Position numbers and translations under genes: made by a program. The notes below the pieces were generated by a model. The model was not told where the DNA came from. It worked only from the letters and a program-made list of their open reading frames with translations, and made no database searches. Source: Mycobacterium sp. 852002-51163_SCH5372311 (GTDB lineage Bacteria; Actinomycetota; Actinomycetes; Mycobacteriales; Mycobacteriaceae). Taken from it: 64,000 nucleotides of DNA. Each line of letters opens with the position of its first letter. The stretch's first letter is position 1. Below, piece by piece: positions 46,443 through 58,288 of this stretch. The stretch covers positions 1 through 64,000 of the forward strand of contig NZ_LZIJ01000144.1 in assembly GCF_001667115.1 (NCBI RefSeq), read 5' to 3'.

Positions 46443-46767
46443 GTATTCTCCTCAAGCCCCCGGGCGCGTCCGTGCGACGCGGCCACGCGAGGGCTTCGCT
46501 ATGGGCCCGAGTACTTCTCCCGGGCTTGTGATGGTCTCGCACCGAGCAGCTCAACAGAACCCACTCGACGCCGTGCTGAATGATGGCTCGGCATGCCGCG
46601 CCGCATCGCGGATGGCGATGGTCGCGCTTGTCTAAGTCTTCATTCGGGTGTCCGACGCCGGTCCGGCGACGTTCACCCGTCCATCAGTATCCCACATCAC
46701 TGAGCGGGGTCATCCAGTTGTGAGTCGAGCGCCCCGGCAGAGGCGATCAGGCGGGGTCAGACGGAGG
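46443..46767 (-). promoter_or_regulatory. rne upstream region
   Basis: This 325-bp gap between ndk and rne holds no gene I can support. It must contain the rne promoter and 5' leader; RNase E commonly regulates its own mRNA through such a leader, but I can point to no specific motif. Confidence 0.4.
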
Positions 46768-47178
46768 TCAGTCGGAGGGAAACCACAGCGCGATCTCGCG
46801 CTGAGCCGATTCGGCCGAATCCGACCCGTGTACCAGGTTGAACTGTGTCTCCAGCCCGAAGTCACCGCGGATGGTGCCGGGCGTCGCCTTCTCCACCGGA
46901 TCGGTACCACCGGCGAGTTGCCGAACCGCCGCGACCGCTCGAGTCCCCTCGACAATCGCGGCCACCACCGGGCCGGACGTGATGAACTCCAGCAGCGAGC
47001 CGAAGAAGGGCTTGCCGTCATGTTCGGCATAGTGACGGCTGGCCAACTCCTCGCTGACATGTCTGAGCTCGAGCGCGGCGACGGTGAGGCCTTTGCGCTC
47101 GATCCGGCTGATGATCTCGCCGATCAACCGCCTTTCGACGCCGTCGGGCTTGATCAGTACGAGGGTCCGTTCGGTCAC
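46768..47178 (-). CDS. ndk: Nucleoside diphosphate kinase
   Basis: The 136-residue protein is a standard Ndk: [29 protein letters not shown], with the phospho-histidine in [21 protein letters not shown]. It balances NTP pools. GTG 47178 was chosen because it gives the exact family length; an in-frame ATG at 47196 adds six unconserved residues. Confidence 0.97.
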   Translation of the reverse strand: MTERTLVLIKPDGVERRLIGEIISRIERKGLTVAALELRHVSEELASRHYAEHDGKPFFGSLLEFITSGPVVAAIVEGTRAVAAVRQLAGGTDPVEKATPGTIRGDFGLETQFNLVHGSDSAESAQREIALWFPSD

Positions 47179-47322
47179 GGCGCACAGCGTACCCAACCGG
47201 GGGCGGGCCCGCGGGTACCCAGCGGACCGAGACTGCGGCCAGGGCTTCCCAAGTGGCCGAAAGCGCGCCCCCAGCGCAGGTTCGACGCCATCACCGCAGA
47301 CTCGGCGCGAACGGATGCCCTG

Positions 47323-47730
47323 TCAGTCCGGTGCAGCCGGTGGTTGATCCTGCCGGCGCCGGACCTCGGAGCGCAGATACGCGATCAGTGCCCACACCCC
47401 GCCGAACAGCACCCCGATGAAACCCACACCGGGATACACCGCGAAACCGGCGAGCAGCACCAACTGCATGCCGAGGTTCACCCAGATCGCCCACGGTCGG
47501 CGCTGCATCCCGGCAAGCAGGATCAGCAACAGGGTCACGCCGATCAGATAACTCAACGAGGCGGCCGTCAGCCCGCCACCAACCGCGCCCACCACCGGTA
47601 TCGCCAGCAACACCACGATCGCCTCCAGCAGCAGCGTCGCCGCCATCACCGCAGCGAAGCTCTTCCAGGGATCAGCGGGGCCTGGGGGGTCAGGGCGGTC
47701 AGCGTGGGGCCCGGGAGTCTGGTCGGTCAT
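47323..47730 (-). CDS. DUF4233 small membrane protein
   Basis: The 135-residue protein has a Pro/Asp-rich N-terminus and four hydrophobic segments (near residues 25-48, 52-75, 80-98, 100-118). It matches Rv2446c. Genes of this family conserve their place after folC; the function is unknown. Its ATG overlaps the folC stop. 144 bp separate it from ndk. Confidence 0.92.
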   Translation of the reverse strand: MTDQTPGPHADRPDPPGPADPWKSFAAVMAATLLLEAIVVLLAIPVVGAVGGGLTAASLSYLIGVTLLLILLAGMQRRPWAIWVNLGMQLVLLAGFAVYPGVGFIGVLFGGVWALIAYLRSEVRRRQDQPPAAPD

Positions 47731-49160
47731 TCCGGATCACGACCGAACAAGGTGCGGGCGGCGCCGGCGGTGACCACCGAGCCGGTGATGACGATCCCGG
47801 TGCCGGAGAAGGCGTCCTCCGTCGAGGCCGCTTCGTCGACCAAGGCAGTGGCGGTGTCGATGGCCTCGCGCAGATTCTCGGCGGTCAGCACCCGCTCGGC
47901 GCCGAACTGCTCTCGCGCCGCTGACGCCAGCGTCTCGACATTCAGGGCCCGCGGCGACCCGTTGTGGGTAACGACGACCGAATCGAACACCGGCTCGAGC
48001 GCCGCCAGGATCCCGTCGACGTCCTTGTCGGCCAGCACGCTGAGCACCCCGACCAGCATTCGGAAGTCGAACTCGTCGGTCAACGTCTGTGCCAGCGCGG
48101 CCGCCCCGGCCGGGTTGTGCGCGGCGTCGATGAACACCGTCGGTGCGCTGCGCACCCGCTCCAGCCGTCCTGGGCTCTTGACGGCGGCGAAACCGGCCCG
48201 GACCGCATCAACGTCGAGCTGGCGCTGCGCGCCGGCACCGAAGAACGCCTCCACCGCCGCGAGCGCCAGCGCCGCGTTGTGCGCCTGGTGTTCACCGTGC
48301 AGTGGCAGGAAAAGGTCGGAGTACACCCCGCCCAGGCCCTGCAGCTGCAGCACCTGACCGCCGATCGCGATCTGCCGGCCCAGCACCGCGAACTCGGAAT
48401 CCTCGCGGGCGACCGCGGCGTCGGCGCGCACCGCGGCGTCCAGCAGCACCTGCATTGCTTCAGGCACCTGACGGCCGATGATCGCGACGGTGTCCGGCGC
48501 GCCCTCGGGCGCCCGGGTGATGATGCCCGCCTTCTCACCGGCGATGCCGGCGATGTCGGAACCGAGATAGTCGACGTGATCGATGCTGATCGGGGTGATC
48601 ACGGCCACCGGCGCATTGACCACGTTGGTGGCGTCCCACCGTCCGCCCATTCCCACCTCGACCACCGCGACCTCGACGGGTGCATCGGCGAACGCGGCGA
48701 ACGCCATCGCGGTGAGCACCTCGAACTTGCTCATCGCCGGTCCGCCGGCCTCTCGCGACTGCTGGTCGATCATCTGCACGAACGGCTCGATCTCGCGGTA
48801 GGTCGCCACGTACCGCGCCGGGCTGGTCGGTTCGCCGTCGATGGCGATGCGTTCCACCGCCGACTGCAAGTGCGGGCTGGTGGTTCGCCCGGTACGACGC
48901 TGCAGCGCGGTGAGGAGCGCGTCCACCATCCGCGCCACAGACGTCTTGCCGTTGGTGCCGGCGATGTGGATCGACGGATAGCCGAGTTGTGGCGAACCCA
49001 GCAGATCCATCAACGCGCTGATCCGGGTCAGGCTGGGCTCGATGCGGGTCTCCGGCCAGCGCTGGTCCAGCAGGTGCTCGACCTGCAGCAGCGACGCGAT
49101 TTCATCCGGCGTGGGGACGGCGCGGGTGCTATGCGGCCGGTCTGCCGGCTCGAAATTCAT
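47727..49160 (-). CDS. folC: Folylpolyglutamate synthase / dihydrofolate synthase
   Basis: The 477-residue Mur-ligase-fold enzyme has the P-loop [14 protein letters not shown], the second motif [15 protein letters not shown], and the C-terminal ligase region ([25 protein letters not shown]). It adds glutamate to folates and probably to dihydropteroate. Both ends overlap neighbours by four bases (valS before, the DUF4233 gene after). Confidence 0.96.
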   Translation of the reverse strand: MNFEPADRPHSTRAVPTPDEIASLLQVEHLLDQRWPETRIEPSLTRISALMDLLGSPQLGYPSIHIAGTNGKTSVARMVDALLTALQRRTGRTTSPHLQSAVERIAIDGEPTSPARYVATYREIEPFVQMIDQQSREAGGPAMSKFEVLTAMAFAAFADAPVEVAVVEVGMGGRWDATNVVNAPVAVITPISIDHVDYLGSDIAGIAGEKAGIITRAPEGAPDTVAIIGRQVPEAMQVLLDAAVRADAAVAREDSEFAVLGRQIAIGGQVLQLQGLGGVYSDLFLPLHGEHQAHNAALALAAVEAFFGAGAQRQLDVDAVRAGFAAVKSPGRLERVRSAPTVFIDAAHNPAGAAALAQTLTDEFDFRMLVGVLSVLADKDVDGILAALEPVFDSVVVTHNGSPRALNVETLASAAREQFGAERVLTAENLREAIDTATALVDEAASTEDAFSGTGIVITGSVVTAGAARTLFGRDPE

Positions 49161-51829
49161 TGCAGCGCAGCCAGCTTGGCGGTAATCCGGTCAGTCTCAT
49201 CGGTGGCCAGCCGCTGGCGGTCGCGGATCTTGCCGACGACGGCTTCCGGGGCCTTCGCCAGAAAGTCGGCGTTGGCCAATTTGGCGGTGGTCGATGCCAG
49301 CTCCTTTTGCGCTGCGGCCAGATCTTTTTCCAGTCGGCGCCGCTCGGCTGCGATGTCGATGGTCCCCGAGGTGTCCAGCTCGACGACGACGGTGCTCCTC
49401 ATGTCGGGACCGACCCGAACCTCGAGCGACGCCGTCGCACCGAAATCCGGTTCCGGTGCCGTCAGCCAGGCCAGTGATGTCACCGCGCCCACCTGTGTGG
49501 TCAGATCCGCTTCGTCCACTCCACTGAGCCGGCACGGTACCTTCTGCCGGTCCGCCAGACCTTGATCGCTGCGGAAGCGGCGAATCTCGGTCACCAGCTT
49601 CTGCATGTCGCTGATCCGCTGCGCGGCAACGGGATCCAGGGTGATACCGGAGGGCACCGGCCAGTCGGCGATCACGAGCGACCCCTGCCCGACTGCCCCG
49701 TTCGTCAAAGCCCGCCAAAGCGCCTCGGTGAGGAATGGGATCACTGGGTGCAACAATCGCAGCAGCGTGTCCAGCACCGCAGCCAGCACCGCGGTGGTGA
49801 GGGCTTGCCCATTGGCCAATTGCGCCTTGGCCAGCTCGACATACCAGTCGCAGAATTCGTCCCAGGCGAAGTGGTAGAGCGCCTCACAGGCCCGGCTGAA
49901 CTCGTAGCCGTCGAAAGCCGAATCTACTTCGGCGCGAACCTCTTCCAAGCGACCCAGGATCCACCGGTCGGCGTCGGTCAACGTGTCGAGTCCGGGTAGC
50001 GGCGCCAGTTCGGCGCCGTTGAGCAGCGCGTACCGGGTGGCGTTGAACAGTTTGGTGCCGAAGTTGCGTGACGCGCGGACGTGGTCCTCACCGACGGACA
50101 AATCGCCGCCGGGACTGGCGCCGCGGGCCAGCGTGAAGCGCAGCGCGTCGGCGCCGTACTTGTCCACCCAGTCGAGAGGATCGATGACATTGCCCTTGGA
50201 CTTGCTCATCTTGCGTCCGGACTCGTCGCGGATCAGCCCGTGCAGGAACACGTCGGTGAACGGCACCTGCGGGCCGCGCCGGCCGTCGAGCGTGATGACG
50301 TCATCGCCGCCAACAAAGGTGCCGAACATCATCATGCGCGCCACCCAGAAGAACAGGATATCGTAACCGGTGACCAAAACGCTTGTGGGATAGAACTTTT
50401 CCAACTCGGGCGTCTTAGTCGGCCAGCCCAGGGTGGAGAACGGCCACAGCGCCGACGAGAACCAGGTGTCCAGCACGTCGGGATCCTGCTCCCAGCCCTC
50501 CGGGGGCGTCTCGTCCGGGCCGACGCACACCTTTTCGCCGTCGGGCCCGTACCAGATCGGAATGCGGTGGCCCCACCACAGCTGCCGCGAAATGCACCAG
50601 TCGTGCATGTCGTCGACCCAGGCGAACCAGCGCGGCTCCAGGCTGGCGGGGTGAATCACGGTGTCCCCGTTGCGAACCGCGTCGCCAGCGGCTTTCGCCA
50701 GCGATTCCACCCGGACCCACCACTGCAGCGAAAGCCGCGGCTCGATCGGCTCGCCGCTGCGCTCGGAATGCCCGACGCTGTGTAGGTAGGGGCGTTTCTC
50801 CTCGATGACCCGGCCCTGCGCCGCAAGGGCTTCGCGCACCGCGACCCGGGCCTCAAAACGGTCCATGCCGTCGAATTGCGTTCCGGTGTCGGTAATCCGG
50901 CCTTTGGTATCCATGATCGAGGGCATCGGCAACTGGTGCCGCAGCCCGATCTCGAAGTCGTTGGGGTCGTGCGCGGGAGTGACTTTGACCGCGCCGGTGC
51001 CGAATTCGGGATCCACGTGCTCGTCGGCGACGACCAGGAGCTCGCGATCGACAAACGGGTGCGGCAAAGTCTTTCCGACGAGGTGGCGGTATCGTTCGTC
51101 ATCGGGATGAACCGCGATCGCGGTGTCGCCGAGCATCGTCTCGACCCGGGTGGTGGCGACCACGATGTGTGGTTGCGAGTCGTCGAGCGAACCGTATCGA
51201 AACGACACCAGTTCGCCCTCGACGTCAAGGTAGTTGACCTCGAGGTCCGAGATCGCGGTCTCCAGCACCGGCGACCAGTTGACCAGCCGCTCGGCTTGAT
51301 AGATCAGACCGGCGTCGTAGAGCCGCTTGAAGATCGTGCGCACCGCCCGCGACAGGCCCTCGTCCATGGTGAACCGGTCGCGACTCCAGTCCACGCCGTC
51401 GCCGAGCCGGCGCATCTGACCGGAGATGGCGCCGCCGGACTCGCGCTTCCAGTCCCACACCTTGTCGACGAACAGCTCGCGGCCGAAGTCCTCTTTGGTC
51501 TTGCCGTCGACCGCAAGCTGCTTTTCCACCACGCTCTGGGTGGCGATACCGGCGTGGTCCATGCCCGGCTGCCAGAGCACCTCATACCCTTGCATCCGCT
51601 TGCGGCGGGTCAAGGCGTCCATCATGGTGTGTTCCAGCGCGTGGCCCATGTGCAGGTTGCCGGTCACATTCGGCGGCGGCAGCACGATCGAATACGCCGG
51701 TTTGGTGCTGGAGGGATCGGCGGTGAAATAGCCCGCTTCCAGCCACTTCTGGTAGATCGCGCCCTCCGTCGCAGCCGGCTCCCACGATTTGGGCAGCGAG
51801 TCGGCGGCAGGGCGCTGGCTGGCAGTCAC
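49157..51829 (-). CDS. valS: Valyl-tRNA synthetase
   Basis: The 890-residue class I synthetase has the HIGH-type motif [11 protein letters not shown], the editing domain ([19 protein letters not shown]), the [10 protein letters not shown] segment and the KMSKS motif [14 protein letters not shown]. It ends in a C-terminal coiled-coil arm ([23 protein letters not shown]). The start is a GTG at 51829. It is 14 residues longer than the M. tuberculosis enzyme by my recollection. Confidence 0.97.
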   Translation of the reverse strand: MTASQRPAADSLPKSWEPAATEGAIYQKWLEAGYFTADPSSTKPAYSIVLPPPNVTGNLHMGHALEHTMMDALTRRKRMQGYEVLWQPGMDHAGIATQSVVEKQLAVDGKTKEDFGRELFVDKVWDWKRESGGAISGQMRRLGDGVDWSRDRFTMDEGLSRAVRTIFKRLYDAGLIYQAERLVNWSPVLETAISDLEVNYLDVEGELVSFRYGSLDDSQPHIVVATTRVETMLGDTAIAVHPDDERYRHLVGKTLPHPFVDRELLVVADEHVDPEFGTGAVKVTPAHDPNDFEIGLRHQLPMPSIMDTKGRITDTGTQFDGMDRFEARVAVREALAAQGRVIEEKRPYLHSVGHSERSGEPIEPRLSLQWWVRVESLAKAAGDAVRNGDTVIHPASLEPRWFAWVDDMHDWCISRQLWWGHRIPIWYGPDGEKVCVGPDETPPEGWEQDPDVLDTWFSSALWPFSTLGWPTKTPELEKFYPTSVLVTGYDILFFWVARMMMFGTFVGGDDVITLDGRRGPQVPFTDVFLHGLIRDESGRKMSKSKGNVIDPLDWVDKYGADALRFTLARGASPGGDLSVGEDHVRASRNFGTKLFNATRYALLNGAELAPLPGLDTLTDADRWILGRLEEVRAEVDSAFDGYEFSRACEALYHFAWDEFCDWYVELAKAQLANGQALTTAVLAAVLDTLLRLLHPVIPFLTEALWRALTNGAVGQGSLVIADWPVPSGITLDPVAAQRISDMQKLVTEIRRFRSDQGLADRQKVPCRLSGVDEADLTTQVGAVTSLAWLTAPEPDFGATASLEVRVGPDMRSTVVVELDTSGTIDIAAERRRLEKDLAAAQKELASTTAKLANADFLAKAPEAVVGKIRDRQRLATDETDRITAKLAALQ

Positions 51830-51939
51830 CGGTCAATTCTAGGAACCGGCACGGCTGCCGGTTCAGGGCGGCCGGTGCGCAGGGCGGCCGGACATTCCAG
51901 CGCACCCGGCTACACCGGCCGCTCGACGGTTTGGCGCGA

Positions 51940-52554
51940 TCAGGGAATCGTCAGCACTTGCCCCGGGTGAATCAGGTCCGGATTGCTGATGCCGCTTGCG
52001 TCCGCGATGACCTGGTATTTGCTGCCGTCCCCGTAGAACCGCTCCGAGATGGCCCACAGGGTGTCGCCGGACTCCACGGTGTAGGTGCGCGCGGCGGGTT
52101 CCGGAGCGGGCTCCGGCGTGGCTTCTTCGACCGGTTCGGCTACGGCGTCCGAAACGGCTTCTTTCTCGGTCTCGTCGGTGGCAGGCTCCGCGGCGGCCTC
52201 GGGCGCCGGTGGCGGCGGCTGGTCGGTCTCGGTCTTGGTCGACCAGGCGGGTCCGTCAGCCGCGTACAGCACGAGGTTGCGATCGTCCTGTAGGACGAGT
52301 TTGACGTCTTTCTTGCCCTTGGTGTCGCTGTGCCAGACCGGCTTGTCCGCGGTGTAGAGGACGAAGTTGCCGTCGGGCTGCACCTCGGCACGCACCACGT
52401 CCTGGCCGTTGGTCGAAGTCGACCACAGCGGCTTGCCGCGCGACGCCAGCACCAGGTTGCCGTCGTCTTGCAGCGTCAGGGTGTACGCCCCGTTGTTCGA
52501 AACCAGCGATTCTCCCCGCACCAGCTTCTGACCTGGGGTGAGCGTGTCTGCCAT
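51940..52554 (-). CDS. B-type mannose lectin with LysM domain
   Basis: The 204-residue protein has a beta-prism II lectin domain (residues 1-112) with three mannose-site repeats of the QxDxNxVxY type (QDDGNLVLA, QPDGNFVLY, QDDRNLVLY). The first has Ala in place of Tyr. A Pro/Glu/Ala linker and a C-terminal LysM domain (about 156-203; YTVESGDTLWAISERFYGDGS) follow. No signal peptide is apparent. M. smegmatis has a described lectin of the same layout. LysM suggests peptidoglycan attachment, and the lectin part could bind mannosylated envelope or host glycans. It is absent from the M. tuberculosis interval. Confidence 0.9.
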   Translation of the reverse strand: MADTLTPGQKLVRGESLVSNNGAYTLTLQDDGNLVLASRGKPLWSTSTNGQDVVRAEVQPDGNFVLYTADKPVWHSDTKGKKDVKLVLQDDRNLVLYAADGPAWSTKTETDQPPPPAPEAAAEPATDETEKEAVSDAVAEPVEEATPEPAPEPAARTYTVESGDTLWAISERFYGDGSKYQVIADASGISNPDLIHPGQVLTIP

Positions 52555-52738
52555 AGCATTCCCTCTCGTTGTCTTCTCGGATGTCTCATCGGAAATCTCA
52601 GATGTCTCGTATCGCTGTCGGTGCCCGGCTGACGGGCGCCTACTGATCTTGGTTGAACCTCGGCATCACCTTCTCGACGCATATCGAAACCCCCACGAAA
52701 CGAAAAGTGAACACTGCGAAATGCAGTGCGGCGTCGGA

Positions 52739-53329
52739 CTATTTCTTGCCCCCGAGCAGACCACCGAGGATCTCTCCGAGTCCGCCGCCCTTGCCGCCGA
52801 GCACGCTGCCCAGGACGCCGCCGAGCGACTTGTCACCGGAGCTGCCGGCGAGGATGCTGCCCAGCACTTCACCGAGGCCGCCGCCGGACGCTTCCTCCTT
52901 CTTCTGCGCCGGTGCGGTCTGGCCGGCACCACCGGAAGTCAATTGTTTTCCGATGTAGGCCAACACAATTGGGAGCACGACTGGAAGTAACTGTTTGATC
53001 AGGTCGCGATTGCCGGCACCGCCGCTGGCCAGAGCGGTCGCCACCTGATCGGTGTCGTTGCCGCCGAACAGCGTCGCAACCGCCTGATGTCCCTGGTTCT
53101 CGTCAACCTGCTCGACACCGCCACCGGCGTCGAGCAGCCCGCGCGCGCTACTGGCGGCGGACTCGATCCTGCTGGCGTGCTCGGGATCGCCCGAGTTGTG
53201 CTGAAGTCCGCCAAGCAGAACCGGTACCAGGGTGTGAATCGCGTTGTCGACTTCGCCTTCGTCGGCACCTAGCTTGCTTGCGATATCGGAAGTGGGAATT
53301 TGAGCGTAAAGATCATCAAGACCGGCCAT
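52739..53329 (-). CDS. DUF937 (YidB-like) protein
   Basis: The 196-residue protein starts MAGLDDLYAQIPTSDIASKLGADEGEVDNAIHTLVPVLLGGLQ, the DUF937 pattern. It has a hydrophobic stretch near 118-136 and a C-terminal half of Gly-rich GGLGEVLGSILAG-type repeats. The function is unknown. ATG 53329 follows a GAAGGTGG site. It precedes the lectin-LysM gene on the same strand by about 185 bp, and the two may belong together. Confidence 0.85.
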   Translation of the reverse strand: MAGLDDLYAQIPTSDIASKLGADEGEVDNAIHTLVPVLLGGLQHNSGDPEHASRIESAASSARGLLDAGGGVEQVDENQGHQAVATLFGGNDTDQVATALASGGAGNRDLIKQLLPVVLPIVLAYIGKQLTSGGAGQTAPAQKKEEASGGGLGEVLGSILAGSSGDKSLGGVLGSVLGGKGGGLGEILGGLLGGKK

Positions 53330-53439
53330 CGTTTTGCAACCACCTTCGTCGCTGAAATGGAGAGCAAAGCCCTCTCCGACACTAGACTCACGCGCTGGGG
53401 ATCGATACCCCTTGGCGCAAGCCGATTTCAAGTACTCGA

Positions 53440-54696
53440 TCAGTTCAGCCGCTCGGTATGCAGCGACACGCCGGCGGCCGGGAAACGCGCCAGCAAGGCA
53501 TCGCCCATCGCGGCCGCGGGGGTTAGGACGCCGCGCAGTTCGGACAGCTTGTCACGGTCGATCGCCAACGCAAGACCGCACTCCCCCAATAACACCGACG
53601 TCGCCTTGTAGCCCGGGTCGCCGCGCTGGGCCATCCGCGCCACATAGCGGGCGCCGCTGGTTGTGGTGGTGTAGGTCTCGGTCCGATAGTAGCCACGCTC
53701 CCGGGTCGCCTCGCTCGGGCCGCTGCCGGGTTTGGGGACGACCCGCTCCACCAGACCATGCGGGAGCAGGCGGAAGTAGCGGCTGCCCAATCCCGTCATC
53801 GCGTTGCCGACACCGCTCAACACGGCCGACGCCGCTGGCGCAACGACAGAGGATCCCAGGCTCATGTTTTCGCTGTACCGGAATTGTCTGCCGTACGCCC
53901 AATCCAGTAATGCGTTACTGCGGCGCACAATTCGGGTATTCGTCGGCGCCATCATGAATCCGCCGGTCCACAGTCCGTTGAGTTCCGGCGCGATCTGCCG
54001 ACCGCGGCGCCACGGCAAATCGGGTTGCCGACCGACGTCGGGCTCGGCGCCGCGGTCGGGACTCAACGTGTAGGGGTCGGCGAACTGCCGACGCAGCTCT
54101 GGATCAGCGGAGACTGCGCGCAGGATTTCCAGCATCGACGCGATGGTCCCGCCGGATAGCCCCCCAGCCATGGAGCGCACGACGAAGTCGGTGTTGGTGA
54201 GCTCTCCGGCGTCGTCCTGCCGTGCCGCGCGATACAGGGCGTAGACGCTCAGATCCGAAGGGATTGAGTCGAATCCGCATGCGTGCACGATGCGGGCACC
54301 GGTGTCAGCGGCCTGCTTGTGGTACAGGTCGATGCTCTCGCGGACAAATGGCGGCTCGCCGGTCAGGTCGGCGTAGTCAGTGCCCGCCTCGGCGCACGCC
54401 GCCACGAGTGGCAATCCGTATCGCATGTACGGCCCGACGGTGGTGACGACCACCTGTGTCCGGGCCGCCATCGCGGTCAGCGTCGACGGCGATGCGGCGT
54501 CTGCGGCCACCACCGGCCACGACTGGGCACGCTCCCCCAGAGTGTCGCGCACCTTTTGCAGCCGTTCGGTCGACCGGCCGGCCAGCGCGATGCGGGTTTC
54601 CCCGCCGGCCCGGGCGAGGTATTCGGCGGTGAGCTTTCCCACGAAGCCGGTGGCCCCGTACAACACGATGTCGAATTCGCGCGGCGTAGCGGTCAC
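53440..54696 (-). CDS. Saccharopine dehydrogenase-like / trans-acting enoyl reductase-like protein
   Basis: The 418-residue protein begins with a Rossmann motif (DIVLYGATGFVGKLTAEYLA). It contains YADLTGEPPFVRESIDLYH and HACGFDSIPSDLSVYAL, typical of the family that includes Rv2449c (the positional counterpart) and the trans-acting enoyl reductase Rv2953 of phthiocerol synthesis. The reaction here is unknown; an NADPH-dependent step in lipid synthesis is a reasonable inference. The start is a GTG at 54696. Confidence 0.92.
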   Translation of the reverse strand: MTATPREFDIVLYGATGFVGKLTAEYLARAGGETRIALAGRSTERLQKVRDTLGERAQSWPVVAADAASPSTLTAMAARTQVVVTTVGPYMRYGLPLVAACAEAGTDYADLTGEPPFVRESIDLYHKQAADTGARIVHACGFDSIPSDLSVYALYRAARQDDAGELTNTDFVVRSMAGGLSGGTIASMLEILRAVSADPELRRQFADPYTLSPDRGAEPDVGRQPDLPWRRGRQIAPELNGLWTGGFMMAPTNTRIVRRSNALLDWAYGRQFRYSENMSLGSSVVAPAASAVLSGVGNAMTGLGSRYFRLLPHGLVERVVPKPGSGPSEATRERGYYRTETYTTTTSGARYVARMAQRGDPGYKATSVLLGECGLALAIDRDKLSELRGVLTPAAAMGDALLARFPAAGVSLHTERLN

Positions 54697-54863
54697 CGGA
54701 CCGACGCTACCCCGAGCTACGTCGACGCGATGGCGCGGATCGTCGTCATCGGAGCCGCACCGACACCTCGAGCGGCGCCGCTACCAGTGCGCTGCGCCTG
54801 GCGAGGGCTTGTAGCCGAACCGCGACGGTCGCGGGTGATTGTCGGCCGTTTCAGGCCCCAAAA

Positions 54864-54896
54864 GAGAATGCCGGGCGCAATGCGCCCGGCATTCTC
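54864..54896 (-). terminator. Intrinsic terminator after rpfE
   Basis: A perfect 15-bp stem, GAGAATGCCGGGCGC (54864-54878) with its complement (54882-54896), has a 3-base loop. On the minus strand it is followed by CTCTTTTGGGG, a short U-run. It lies 14 bases beyond the rpfE stop. The rest of the 54697-54909 gap shows nothing else. Confidence 0.85.
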
Positions 54897-54909
54897 GTTA
54901 TGACGTTTG

Positions 54910-56144
<1,235 letters not shown>

Positions 56145-56558
56145 GTGATTGCCGAAGTCCGTTCACGAGATCTGCAGCACCCATTAAAGGACCGAATTGC
56201 GCAATACGCCAAGCGATTTGGTTTCAATACGGATCGGGCGACCGGCGTCGCCCATGGCAGCCGCCATGCCCCGGCAGACGGAGGGTCCAGCCGCTGGGGG
56301 CGCCAGCCTCAGATTTCAGCTAACGAATTTGCCATAATTCCCGCTAGGGAAAGCTGGAAGCTTCTCGGACCTAGCCGCGGATCGGCCGTCGGATATGCCA
56401 AATCGATACTGCTGCAAGACAATTCGATGCCACGTCGGAGCGCGTCAAAGCAAATGCAGTGCGAATTCATTCCAGTCAATTATTCAAGTGGCATCGCACT
56501 AGGCGAAAATTATATAAATCACACGCCTCGCCGAGTGATGTATAAATGGACCAATTAA
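56145..56558 (+). CDS. Hypothetical protein in a low-GC patch
   Basis: This GTG-started frame of 137 codons lies between rpfE and mobA. M. tuberculosis has a plus-strand hypothetical gene of similar size (Rv2451) at the same place, but I cannot confirm homology. The sequence (NEFAIIPARESWKLLGPS ... ENYINHTPRRVMYKWTN) has no motif I know, and its composition is much less GC-rich than the neighbours. There is no clear ribosome site. It may be a real accessory gene, a decayed one, or chance. Confidence 0.3.
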   Translation: MIAEVRSRDLQHPLKDRIAQYAKRFGFNTDRATGVAHGSRHAPADGGSSRWGRQPQISANEFAIIPARESWKLLGPSRGSAVGYAKSILLQDNSMPRRSASKQMQCEFIPVNYSSGIALGENYINHTPRRVMYKWTN

Positions 56559-56580
56559 TGGCCGGTCAAAGGAATTAAAA

Positions 56581-57186
56581 TCAGACCCCGGGGCGCGCCA
56601 GAGCGCGCAAGTCCGCGGCCGAGTTGAGGTTGGTCAACGACCGGCACTTCGGCATCACGACCCGCTGAGCGTCCGAAGCATCGACGAGGGCACGCATCTT
56701 GCGCTCCCCGGCGACGACCAAGGCGTCAACCCGGTCGGCAAGACCGGTTTGATACACCGCGGCGAGGTAATGATCCTGCCCGTCCCACGGCAACACCACC
56801 TCGGCACCGGTCTGCACTGCCCGGCGGGCGAGATCATCGATCAATTCGACGGCCAGATACGGCATGTCGACGGCGCAGACGAACGCAAGGCGGGCACCGG
56901 CCTCGGCCGCCGCGCGCAACCCCCGCCCGGTCGCCGGCAACGGACCAAGCCCCCGCAGTTCGTCCCGCAGAACAGCAACCGGCAGCACCGGCAACGGTTG
57001 TCCGGGCGCCGCCACCACGAAAACGTGTTCGCAACGCTGCTGGAGTACACCGGCCACATGTTCGACGAGGGTGCCGGTTCCGCCGGGGACCGGCATGGTG
57101 GCCTTGTCACGGCCCATGCGCCGCGATTCGCCTCCGGCGAGCACGACGCCGGCCAATGGCACTGCGTCGGATGTGGATGCCGTCAC
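56581..57186 (-). CDS. mobA: Molybdenum cofactor guanylyltransferase
   Basis: The 201-residue protein has the MobA signature [19 protein letters not shown] near the N-terminus. [11 protein letters not shown] is the metal-binding Asp motif, and VVLPWDG follows. It attaches GMP to molybdopterin. GTG 57186 was chosen because it lies one base past the korB stop and gives exactly the Rv2453c length; longer forms would lie within korB. Confidence 0.93.
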   Translation of the reverse strand: MTASTSDAVPLAGVVLAGGESRRMGRDKATMPVPGGTGTLVEHVAGVLQQRCEHVFVVAAPGQPLPVLPVAVLRDELRGLGPLPATGRGLRAAAEAGARLAFVCAVDMPYLAVELIDDLARRAVQTGAEVVLPWDGQDHYLAAVYQTGLADRVDALVVAGERKMRALVDASDAQRVVMPKCRSLTNLNSAADLRALARPGV

Positions 57187-57187
57187 G

Positions 57188-58288
57188 TCAGTCGACGGTC
57201 CAGGTGTCGCGTCCGCGTAGCAGCGATTGCAGCGCGGCGGCATCGGACGGCTTCGATGACTGCGCGGCCTCGACCTGTGAACGCGCCGCGTCATCGTAGG
57301 TAGGCCGGCTGACATGGCGGAAGATCCCCAGCACGGTGTGCTCGAGGTTCTGCTCGGAAAGCCGGGACAGCGCGAATGCGTAGGCCGCATCGTCGGCGTG
57401 CGCGTCGTGCACCACGATCTCTTCGACGGCCACGTCGGCGGTCTTGGCCACTTCGAGGCTGAAGCCGGATTGCACCACGCAGTATTCGCCGTTGGCCCCG
57501 AACACGATCGGTTCGCCGTGGCGGACATTGATCACCCGCTCTTCGGCGCCCTCCTTGCGCAGCACGTCAAAGGAGCCGTCGTTGAAGATCGGGCAGTCCT
57601 GCAGGATTTCGACGACGGCGGCACCGCGATGCTGCGCCGCTCCACGCAGCACATCGGACAAGCCGGCGCGGTCGGAGTCCAGTGCGCGGCCCACAAACGT
57701 CGCCTCGGCGCCCAACGCCAGCGATACCGGGTTGAACGGGTGATCCAGCGAACCCATCGGTGTCGACTTGGTGACCTTGCCGACCTCCGAGGTCGGCGAA
57801 TACTGGCCCTTGGTCAGCCCGTAGATCCGGTTGTTGAACAACAGAATCGTGATGTTCACATTGCGGCGCAGGGCGTGGATCAGGTGGTTGCCGCCGATCG
57901 ACAAGGCGTCGCCATCGCCGGTGACCACCCATACCGACAGGTCCTCGCGAGCCAGCGCCAGCCCGGTGGCAATCGCCGGCGCGCGGCCGTGGATGGAGTG
58001 GAACCCGTAGGTCTCCAGGTAGTACGGAAACCGGCTGGAGCAGCCGATGCCGCTGATGAACACGATGTTCTCGCGGCGCAGCCCCAGTTCGGGCAGGAAG
58101 TTGCGAATGGTGTTGAGGATGACGTAGTCACCGCAGCCGGGGCACCAGCGGACCTCTTGCTCGCTGGTGAAGTCCTTGCCCTTCTGCGGCTGTTCGCCAG
58201 GAGACAGAGTGGGCACGCCGGCGTTCTTTGTCAGCTTTGGAGTAACTCCGAGTTCAGTGCCCGCTAGATTGCCCATCAGGTCGGTCAT
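57188..58288 (-). CDS. korB: 2-oxoglutarate ferredoxin oxidoreductase, beta subunit
   Basis: The 366-residue protein has the iron-sulfur/TPP features of the beta subunit: [29 protein letters not shown] and the TPP motif [30 protein letters not shown]. With KorA it forms the CoA-dependent 2-oxoglutarate oxidoreductase, an oxygen-tolerant alternative to 2-oxoglutarate dehydrogenase in mycobacteria. The ATG at 58288 overlaps the korA stop (ATGA). mobA follows in the same direction. Confidence 0.96.
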   Translation of the reverse strand: MTDLMGNLAGTELGVTPKLTKNAGVPTLSPGEQPQKGKDFTSEQEVRWCPGCGDYVILNTIRNFLPELGLRRENIVFISGIGCSSRFPYYLETYGFHSIHGRAPAIATGLALAREDLSVWVVTGDGDALSIGGNHLIHALRRNVNITILLFNNRIYGLTKGQYSPTSEVGKVTKSTPMGSLDHPFNPVSLALGAEATFVGRALDSDRAGLSDVLRGAAQHRGAAVVEILQDCPIFNDGSFDVLRKEGAEERVINVRHGEPIVFGANGEYCVVQSGFSLEVAKTADVAVEEIVVHDAHADDAAYAFALSRLSEQNLEHTVLGIFRHVSRPTYDDAARSQVEAAQSSKPSDAAALQSLLRGRDTWTVD

